Assembly (NCBI GenBank): GCA_910584575.1
Contig: CAJUBG010000032.1
Span: forward strand, 1 to 40,842
Reading direction: 5' to 3'
Origin: an uncultured Dorea sp.
GTDB taxonomy: Bacteria > Bacillota > Clostridia > Lachnospirales > Lachnospiraceae
Length of the DNA: 40,842 bases
This document shows, one piece after another, positions 35,632-40,842 of this stretch. Positions within the stretch are counted from its first letter, which is position 1. Every line of letters starts with the position of its first letter. The notes under the pieces were generated by a model, which was given only the letters and a program-made list of their open reading frames with translations, was not told the DNA's origin and ran no database searches. A program made the translations under genes and the position numbers.

Positions 35632-38600
35632 CCTACATATGCCTCCATCTTGTCCATCAGCATTTGTTTGTCGAAATTCTCTCTATAAAATCTGATTGCA
35701 TTCATGGACAGTCTGTCTCTTTCTTCTGGTTCCAAGTTAATAAACTTCTTTATGTTCTCTGCCAAACCTTCAGCATCACCAGAGTCACTTGAAAATCCAC
35801 AGTCAGCTGTTCTGATGATCTCTTGTACTTCCCCATCTGCAGATACTATAACAGGCATACCGCAAGCCAAACAGGACTGTGTTTTTGCTGGAATGGTCAT
35901 AGCATATACTTCACTCTTTAACAGAGTAATTAAAGCTGCATCGCACCAGGCAAAGTACTCCGGAATGTTCTCCGCAGGCTGCCTGTCGATAAAGTTAAAA
36001 TACTCATCCACAGAGGCATCCCTGATATGCCGCTTAAGCTCCTCTTCATAGCGACCACTGCCGATCATATTGAAACGAGCATACAAGCTGGCCTCTTTGA
36101 GCAGTTTTGCGGCTCCTACCAATACATCAAGACCTTGTGCTGTTCCGAAATTACCAGCAAAACAAAGATTTACTTTTCCATCGTCTGGAATCGCCAGTGC
36201 ATCTGCACGTTCGATCTTCTGATAGAACTCTTCCGCATATTGAGGCCAGAATATAAGCTTATCCCTGCTTACTCCACGCTTCTCTATCTTTTCGATAAAA
36301 CTTTGGGAAGATGTGAAGATATGATCGCATCTCTTATATATGTAGTCCACCATTGCACCAATAGAGCCGAGGAAGATCCTGTTGTGCATATCAAGAACAA
36401 TTTCCACATTCTCAGGCCACAGATCGGTCACATACAGGTTGCAAGGCACTTTATACTTCTTTGCATACCAAACCCCTACTAAAGCCTGGGTCATTGGTGA
36501 TACTTCGTAGATGAACACTTCGTCAGCACGAATATTAGTCTTCTTCACCCATTCAAATCCAGATTTCACAAAGGACATATAATTGAGGGACATATTCACA
36601 GCCCCTGTCTTTCTCGGCTTTATTGCCAAGCGGATAATGTCCATGCCTTCCCATGTCTCGGTCCTATTATGGTCAAGATCATATCCTTCAAAGAATTCAC
36701 CTTGTGGATAGTTAGGGATACCTGTGACAACAGTAACCTTATACCCTCGCTTAACCCACTCTTTGCAGATATCGTTGACTCGAAATGTCTCAGGGTAAAA
36801 ATACTGAGAAATTACAAGGATATGTTTTCTTGTATGTGTCGTTTCTGATCCCTCAGTTCTTTTAATGGATTCGGCAAGCGATACAACTTGATAATTAATG
36901 CCGGGGTAAGTGGAAAGACTGTGTGCATAGCAGCTATTGCCAAATGCCATATTTACAAGCCCACCGATCTTACCCGGCATATTGCCGCCTACATAGACAG
37001 CAAGTTTCAGAATTCCCATACTTCTTATCTTCCTGCCACTGACCTCTGCTATCTCCTTAACCATGGAACTAGTATTAGTCCACTCAGCATTCTGCGGAAT
37101 CAGAATAATCGCATTTTCTTCAAATCCTTTAACCAACATCAGTTGGCACAAGAACTCACAGAGATTATCTATATGCAGCATAGACCTCTTATTCTGAACC
37201 TCCGGGAATATCGGCAGCTTCTTCGACAATTTTGCTAGAATCGGGTAGTTCCCCTTGCTACCCTTTCCATAGATCATCGGCGGACGTAGAACTACAACCT
37301 TAAAGCTATCATCTGCCAGATCTCTCACAGCAACATCTGCTTGGAGCTTAGAGTCTCCATAGAAGTTAGCAGGAGCAGGAACAGTGTGAACATCCACAAC
37401 CTTTTGAACTCCATATCTAGCGGATTCTCCATAGACGATCATGGAGGACATAAAGATAAATTCCTTAACACCCTCTGCCTTAGCCTTTTCGCATACCTCT
37501 ACCGCCAGATCTGTGTTTACTACGTAATACTTCTCCTTAGTCGCATCATCTACAGAACCCACGTCTGCATGAGCGATTCCAGCGACATGATATATGATGT
37601 CGAACTTAGAAAAGTCTACCTCTCTCCAACTGCCATCAAGCGTATTCACAGCCTCTATGGTGAAATTATCGCCATAATGTTTTGCTGCGTATGCTCTGAA
37701 AGACTCACCGATATACGAGCCAGCACCAACAATCAAAACATTCCTGTGGGCGTCGTTATCGACCACGACTTCTTCACCAAAACCGATATGTCCAATCAGT
37801 TCTGCACTATTCTTCCCATCCGTATAATAACGACCAATGCGTTTCTTCATCTCTCCTGTGCCGCCCTCTACCACAGAATCATCTGATCCAAACACATGAA
37901 GGCTCCCCAGGAAGCACTTGATATCCATTTTCAAGCCCTTCTGAGCAACGTATTCCCCGTCAAGTTTCGCCTTATCAGGGATCTCTATAGCATCTCTGCC
38001 ATTAATCTGTGCCCATCCCGTCAGACCAGGCTTCACCTCATTCACGCCATACTTGTCTCTTTCTGCCGTCAGAAGATCCTGATTCCAAAGACCAGGACGA
38101 GGACCTATAACGCTTATGTTACCGATGAATATATCCCAAATCTGAGGAAGTTCATCCAGGCTATGAGCCCTCAAAAACTTTCCAACTCTTGTAATGTACT
38201 GGTCAGGATTCTCCAACATATGAGTCGGAACATCGTGAGGTGTAGACATCTTCATGGATCTGAATTTATGTAATTTGAAGTACTGCTTGTTCTGCCCAAG
38301 CCGCTTCTGTGTAAACAGAATAGAACCTGGATCATCAATATATATAGCCGCAGAGATCCCCAAAAGAACCGGAGAAAGCACCACTAAACCACCAAAAGCA
38401 AGAACGATATCCATCCCCCTTTTCGCATAATCGAATAACACTGGCTTATACTGGCTCTCTCCCACAGCCTCCAAATGTCCTCTCACACCATCGGCATTTT
38501 CAGGATCATTATCATCCTCGATGAATACAACCCGCTTTCCTTCCAGTGGATTCTTCTGCTCTGGAGCGTTCTCATATGTACTTTCCGGCTTTTTCTTCTT

Positions 38601-38669
38601 CGCCAGCACACTCAATCCTACAAAAGTCGCACCAAGTCCTATTATTTTCCCTAACCTTTTCTTGTCCAC
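35628..38669 (-). CDS. Three-domain fusion: PglC/WcaJ-like phosphoglycosyltransferase, SDR, GT4
   Basis: About 1,013 aa (1,020 from the upstream TTG, whose numbering is used here). Residues 84-270: initiating phosphoglycosyltransferase with the re-entrant helix near 91-118, LFTQKRLGQN, catalytic Asp179-Glu180 in SLDELPQIW, and VIGPRPG. Residues 316-615: SDR with VGAGSYIG (321-328), Ser415/416, and Tyr444/Lys448. Residues 623-1020: WbuB-type GT4 (ISQYFYPETFRVNDI, LYVTDLWPENVE). A hydrophobic segment lies near 13-30. Together these could make a UDP-sugar, load it on undecaprenyl phosphate and add the next sugar. The GTG at 38669 has AGGTGG 6 nt upstream and is preferred to the TTG at 38690. Confidence 0.92.
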   Translation of the reverse strand: MDKKRLGKIIGLGATFVGLSVLAKKKKPESTYENAPEQKNPLEGKRVVFIEDDNDPENADGVRGHLEAVGESQYKPVLFDYAKRGMDIVLAFGGLVVLSPVLLGISAAIYIDDPGSILFTQKRLGQNKQYFKLHKFRSMKMSTPHDVPTHMLENPDQYITRVGKFLRAHSLDELPQIWDIFIGNISVIGPRPGLWNQDLLTAERDKYGVNEVKPGLTGWAQINGRDAIEIPDKAKLDGEYVAQKGLKMDIKCFLGSLHVFGSDDSVVEGGTGEMKKRIGRYYTDGKNSAELIGHIGFGEEVVVDNDAHRNVLIVGAGSYIGESFRAYAAKHYGDNFTIEAVNTLDGSWREVDFSKFDIIYHVAGIAHADVGSVDDATKEKYYVVNTDLAVEVCEKAKAEGVKEFIFMSSMIVYGESARYGVQKVVDVHTVPAPANFYGDSKLQADVAVRDLADDSFKVVVLRPPMIYGKGSKGNYPILAKLSKKLPIFPEVQNKRSMLHIDNLCEFLCQLMLVKGFEENAIILIPQNAEWTNTSSMVKEIAEVSGRKIRSMGILKLAVYVGGNMPGKIGGLVNMAFGNSCYAHSLSTYPGINYQVVSLAESIKRTEGSETTHTRKHILVISQYFYPETFRVNDICKEWVKRGYKVTVVTGIPNYPQGEFFEGYDLDHNRTETWEGMDIIRLAIKPRKTGAVNMSLNYMSFVKSGFEWVKKTNIRADEVFIYEVSPMTQALVGVWYAKKYKVPCNLYVTDLWPENVEIVLDMHNRIFLGSIGAMVDYIYKRCDHIFTSSQSFIEKIEKRGVSRDKLIFWPQYAEEFYQKIERADALAIPDDGKVNLCFAGNFGTAQGLDVLVGAAKLLKEASLYARFNMIGSGRYEEELKRHIRDASVDEYFNFIDRQPAENIPEYFAWCDAALITLLKSEVYAMTIPAKTQSCLACGMPVIVSADGEVQEIIRTADCGFSSDSGDAEGLAENIKKFINLEPEERDRLSMNAIRFYRENFDKQMLMDKMEAYVG

Positions 38670-38738
38670 ATCTATCCACCTATTAATCAAAACTCAGCTC
38701 TCTGCCGGTCTGTTTCGCTCCATATTCTTGATATTCCG

Positions 38739-39317
38739 TCAAACAAATGACACGGGATCCCCCTCCATCCGAATCCCAAACAGCACATTCTCCCGCCGAT
38801 TAAACAACTCAACCTCCGCCGTCACATATCTGTGTCTTAACCTCTGTCTCGTAATCCTGCCCACATAAGGCTCTAACGCCCCGCTTGCACTCTGCACACA
38901 GCCCTCCTCATCCACCCGGACGGTGGACAGGAACATATCATGAGCCAAGTCTTTGCCGCATACATTTTCCAAAAAACAAAGATCCGTCTCCTCAACCGGA
39001 GTAAGCCCATCCATCCGGCTTCCTACCAACTGCGGGAACTGCCTCGCCCTCTTAAGCTCGTCCGCTAACTCCTCCGGAAATTCCGTACAGACAAATATAT
39101 AGCCTGGAAACATATCCTTTCTGCCAAGCAGATAATTCCCCTGGGTACGGAACAACTGCTGTTTTTTCAGAATCCGGACGTCCTGCCACAGTGTATCGCT
39201 GACCCTGCCTTCCAGAAGCGCGGCGGCTTTTTGCTCTTTGCCTGGAATTGTACACATTACATACCATCTCCGCTTCATACATCTATCCTTGTTCTCTCCA
39301 CAATCTTTTTTACTCAT
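38739..39317 (-). CDS. loaP: LoaP-type NusG paralogue (antiterminator)
   Basis: 192 aa. A NusG N-terminal domain (RRWYVMCTIPGKEQKAAALL, about 16-36; DMFPGYIFVCTEFPEEL, about 69-85) is followed by a KOW-like C-terminal domain (LEPYVGRITRQRLRHRYVTAEVEL). LoaP proteins are specialised NusG paralogues that let RNA polymerase read through terminators in long polysaccharide or secondary-metabolite operons. It is the second gene of the operon, and its ATG overlaps the stop of the preceding NusG-like gene (ATGA), with GGGGAAGG upstream. Confidence 0.85.
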   Translation of the reverse strand: MSKKDCGENKDRCMKRRWYVMCTIPGKEQKAAALLEGRVSDTLWQDVRILKKQQLFRTQGNYLLGRKDMFPGYIFVCTEFPEELADELKRARQFPQLVGSRMDGLTPVEETDLCFLENVCGKDLAHDMFLSTVRVDEEGCVQSASGALEPYVGRITRQRLRHRYVTAEVELFNRRENVLFGIRMEGDPVSFV

Positions 39318-39865
39318 ACAACCTTCCCCGTTATCTCAAGCCCAGCTAGAATGTAACGATACTCCGGCTTCATATTCATCCCTGGTTCCATCCTCCGCCT
39401 ATAGCGGCCCGAAGCATCCGGCTTTCCTGCAATCTCAATTCTTGCCAGCCGTTTATGCCTGTCAATCCTGAGGATTCGGTCCTCCATTCCTTTCAGCGGC
39501 CCCTCCGTAATCCGCGGCGCACCCTTACAGATAATCCCTCTGGACATTTCCAGATGGCGCTCTTTGCCGCACAGCCTTCCCAGAAATTCTTCCTCATCCT
39601 GCCCTACCCGAAGCAGGCAGTCTTTCCATTCCACGATTCCTGTAAAATGAACGCACTGCTTAAGTTCCTTTGTCAAAGCTTCCTCACTTTCGCTTTCCAG
39701 AAATATACACTCAGGGAACATAAGCTTTCGTTCCAGATGCCAGATTCCCTCATACCGACGCATCTTGTCATAGGTAAGCACAAACGCGCCATGCAGTACC
39801 TTTCTCGGAATATTTTCTTGGCATATTGTTAATAATTTTTGTTCCTCCTGCTTTTTGCAGGACAA
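39314..39865 (-). CDS. Second NusG/LoaP-like protein, first gene of the polysaccharide operon
   Basis: 183 aa from a TTG codon. KLMFPECIFLESESEEAL and GPLKGMEDRILRIDRHKRLARIEI (KOW-like) match the NusG/LoaP layout. The conserved N-terminal Trp-Tyr lies upstream of this TTG: the frame is open further and reads IQIWYLLSCKKQEEQK, which aligns with WYVMCTIPGKEQK of the next gene. No ATG or GTG precedes it; GAGGGG (39889-39884) is 6 nt before an ATC codon at 39877. So either a rare start codon is used, or the N-terminus is shortened, or there is a sequence error. Confidence 0.75.
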   Translation of the reverse strand: MSCKKQEEQKLLTICQENIPRKVLHGAFVLTYDKMRRYEGIWHLERKLMFPECIFLESESEEALTKELKQCVHFTGIVEWKDCLLRVGQDEEEFLGRLCGKERHLEMSRGIICKGAPRITEGPLKGMEDRILRIDRHKRLARIEIAGKPDASGRYRRRMEPGMNMKPEYRYILAGLEITGKVV

Positions 39866-39892
39866 TAAGTACCAGATTTGAATCCCCTCTTT

Positions 39893-39915
39893 TCGTTGAG
39901 TAGATTACTCTGCGA
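39893..39915 (+). repeat. Left inverted repeat of the promoter switch
   Basis: A 23-bp copy, TCGTT followed by the 18-bp core GAGTAGATTACTCTGCGA. It matches the right copy (40113-40135, reverse strand) with a single mismatch at its fifth base. The core is itself nearly palindromic around GAT, so it can also fold as an RNA hairpin in the operon leader, just before the GAGGGG site. Confidence 0.85.
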
Positions 39916-40060
39916 AAAATTTTGAATGATAACTAATGGAAATTAAATGATTGTTTAATATAAATACAGATTATTTTTGTAATAGAGTTGAATAACCTGA
40001 CATCTTACTTGCTTTTCATTCGTGATTTTGCACCAAATTTTTACAAAAAGAAATTAAGTA

Positions 40061-40089
40061 TTGATTTATGAGATTGAGATGGTTATAAT
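40061..40089 (+). promoter_or_regulatory. Strong SigA-type promoter inside the invertible segment, OFF orientation
   Basis: TTGATT (40061-40066), a 17-bp spacer, perfect TATAAT (40084-40089). It reads to the right, away from the polysaccharide operon and into the hairpin at 40108-40140. On the minus strand of the segment only a weak candidate exists (TTACAA, 16 bp, TATTAA, with -10 at 39960-39955). Confidence 0.8.
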
Positions 40090-40107
40090 AATTATGCCGT
40101 TTAGACA

Positions 40108-40140
40108 AAAAATCGCAGAGTAATCTACTCTACGATTTTT
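40108..40140. terminator. Intrinsic terminator built on the right inverted repeat
   Basis: AAAAATCGCAGAGTA (40108-40122), loop ATC, TACTCTACGATTTTT (40126-40140): a 15-bp stem with one G-U/A-C type mismatch, with A-run and T-run making it work in both directions. It would end the transcript of the plus-strand promoter after about 45 nt. Confidence 0.75.
40113..40135 (-). repeat. Right inverted repeat of the promoter switch
   Basis: Reverse-strand copy of the left repeat: TCGTA followed by the same core GAGTAGATTACTCTGCGA. Outside it (40136-40140) is TTTTT, whereas outside the left repeat the minus strand reads AAAGAGGGG. Confidence 0.85.
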
Positions 40141-40159
40141 AACTAAACAGCTCTATGAG

Positions 40160-40192
40160 ACAGTACACTGGCGGCATACAGACGCCTACTGT
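40160..40192. other. Hairpin between the switch and the CFA-synthase remnant
   Basis: ACAGTA (40160-40165) and TACTGT (40187-40192) enclose GGCG/CGCC (40170-40173, 40183-40186). On the plus strand it is followed by TTTATG, a weak terminator. It may be a second stop for the OFF-state transcript; its role is uncertain. Confidence 0.4.
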
Positions 40193-40330
40193 TTTATGAA
40201 ACGTCTAGCTCCACCTTCATATGCAAATCATACATTAGCCTGAGCTCCGTAATTTTTTCCATCATTGGAGAAGCATGGTGGATATCAAGCGCTCTCTGAT
40301 TTTCCCTCAGCTCCACCGAAAGAAACCTTT

Positions 40331-40831
40331 CTAAGTGTTTTCGGCAATGCGCCGATGAAACTCCCGGTACTGTTCCTCGCTTAACGTAATCCCCATGCCA
40401 TGAACGCCATATTTCTTTGCCGCCTCGATTAATAAAAATCCCCACCCGGAGCCAATGTCAAGCAGCGACATTCCTTCCTTAAGGCACAACTTTTTCAGAA
40501 TGTGCTCCACCTTGTTCACCTGTGCCTGGTAAAGAGAATCGTCCTCATGCTGAAAATAGCCGTAGGAATAGCTCGTGGTTTCGTCCAGCCAGAGCTTATA
40601 AAAACCATTTCCGATGTCATAGTGGCTTCGCACTTCCTTCTGCTGATTCTTCTTTGCCGTTGATGGAAATATCCGCTTTTTTATCGCAGATTCATCTGCG
40701 GAAAACCTGTCCATCTGCCCTAAAAAATGGTCTAAGGCATAGTACAGAGTTCCATCCATATAAGCCCTCCCCCAAAGCGAGGGAGGTACTAGTGTGCTGT
40801 CTGTATTATATTCAGCTAAATTAGTTTTCCT
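40331..40831 (-). pseudogene. Cyclopropane-fatty-acyl-phospholipid synthase remnant
   Basis: The frame encodes an internal piece of a CFA synthase: GRAYMDGTL (around the ATG at 40759), VRSHYDIGNGFYKLWLDETTSYSYGYF, and the SAM-binding LLDIGSGWGFLLIEAAKKYGVHGMGITLSEEQ, ending after RRIAENT at a stop. Intact family members are about 390 aa; here the usual N-terminal domain and the whole C-terminal half are missing, and the frame upstream of the ATG reaches a stop at 40832-40834. The SAM-binding part alone cannot carry the catalytic residues, so this is a decayed gene. The stretch 40194-40330 downstream shows no recognisable gene. Confidence 0.8.
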
Positions 40832-40842
40832 CTATGGGACTA

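Larger units (their letters stand above)
39893..40135. promoter_or_regulatory. Candidate invertible promoter switch of the polysaccharide operon
   Basis: Inverted repeats at 39893-39915 and 40113-40135 enclose 197 bp of AT-rich non-coding DNA. Inside, the only near-consensus promoter (40061-40089, plus strand) points away from the operon. Recombination between the repeats would move its start site from about 40096 to about 39932 on the minus strand, 67 nt before the first canonical start codon. The 39866-40330 interval holds no other recognisable gene. No recombinase gene is in the window. Inversion itself is inferred, not observed. Confidence 0.7.

Noticed and set aside
39955..39982. Minus-strand promoter TTACAA-16-TATTAA inside the switch segment
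   Set aside because: Poor match to consensus compared with the plus-strand promoter; it might give low basal expression in the OFF orientation but cannot be supported from sequence alone.
39893..40135. The two repeats as ordinary unrelated terminators
   Set aside because: The 18-bp identical core with asymmetric centre, matched in inverted rather than direct orientation, is far more than terminators need, and the left copy lacks a U-run in the direction of the operon.
40194..40445. An 83-codon frame ending with KVELDVS
   Set aside because: Its 5' half is an out-of-frame reading of the CFA-synthase SAM motif; the 3' half resembles nothing I know.

Overview
The window looks like the chromosome of a spore-forming Clostridia member, most probably a gut Lachnospiraceae. 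Evidence: a sporulation sigma factor (SigG, 7172-7948), Gram-positive lipoproteins, strong GGAGG-type ribosome binding sites, a LoaP/NusG-type antiterminator heading a polysaccharide operon, and mixed base composition. The genus is inference.

Layout. (1) 1-8.0 kb, housekeeping: the end of yqeY; a minus-strand operon pth-mfd-PrsA-like foldase with a recognisable promoter and terminator; a small membrane-anchored FMN-binding-like protein; a HAD phosphatase with a small acidic protein; sigG. (2) 8.1-11.1 kb: a self-contained minus-strand cassette of XRE regulator, PLDc_N-type small membrane protein, ABC-2 ATPase and permease. (3) 11.2-12.7 kb: purF, with an intrinsic terminator between its promoter and its start codon. 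(4) 12.8-17.7 kb: a carbohydrate ABC importer (binding lipoprotein plus two permeases), an AraC/GyrI-like regulator and an ASCH/PUA-like small protein. (5) 17.8-39.9 kb: one long minus-strand surface-polysaccharide operon. (6) 39.9-40.8 kb: the operon's control region and a remnant of cyclopropane-fatty-acid synthase.

Polysaccharide operon, read in its direction of transcription (right to left): two tandem NusG-like antiterminators; a 1,000-residue fusion of initiating phosphoglycosyltransferase, SDR nucleotide-sugar enzyme and GT4 glycosyltransferase; CapE/CapF/CapG-like enzymes for UDP-L-FucNAc; a GT4; a Wzy-like polymerase; a pyruvyltransferase, a glycosyltransferase and an FrhB-like iron-sulfur protein; a GDP-heptose module (HddA, a GDP-sugar dehydratase/reductase, a glycosyltransferase, an HddC-GmhB fusion, GmhA); an acyltransferase; a Wzx-like flippase; and WecB. 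The predicted product is a Wzx/Wzy-dependent glycan containing L-FucNAc, a manno-heptose (possibly deoxygenated), probably ManNAc, and pyruvyl and O-acetyl decorations.

The most interesting feature is the apparent control of this operon. A 23-bp inverted repeat (one mismatch) flanks a 197-bp segment just upstream. Inside lies a near-consensus promoter (TTGATT-17-TATAAT) that points away from the operon and into a terminator formed by the repeat itself. Inversion would place it about 67 nt upstream of the first canonical start codon, where the same hairpin has no U-run. This is the architecture of an invertible-promoter phase switch, captured in the OFF orientation. A second possible contingency device is a 10-G tract that breaks the acyltransferase frame; nine Gs would restore it. 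No recombinase gene lies in the window.
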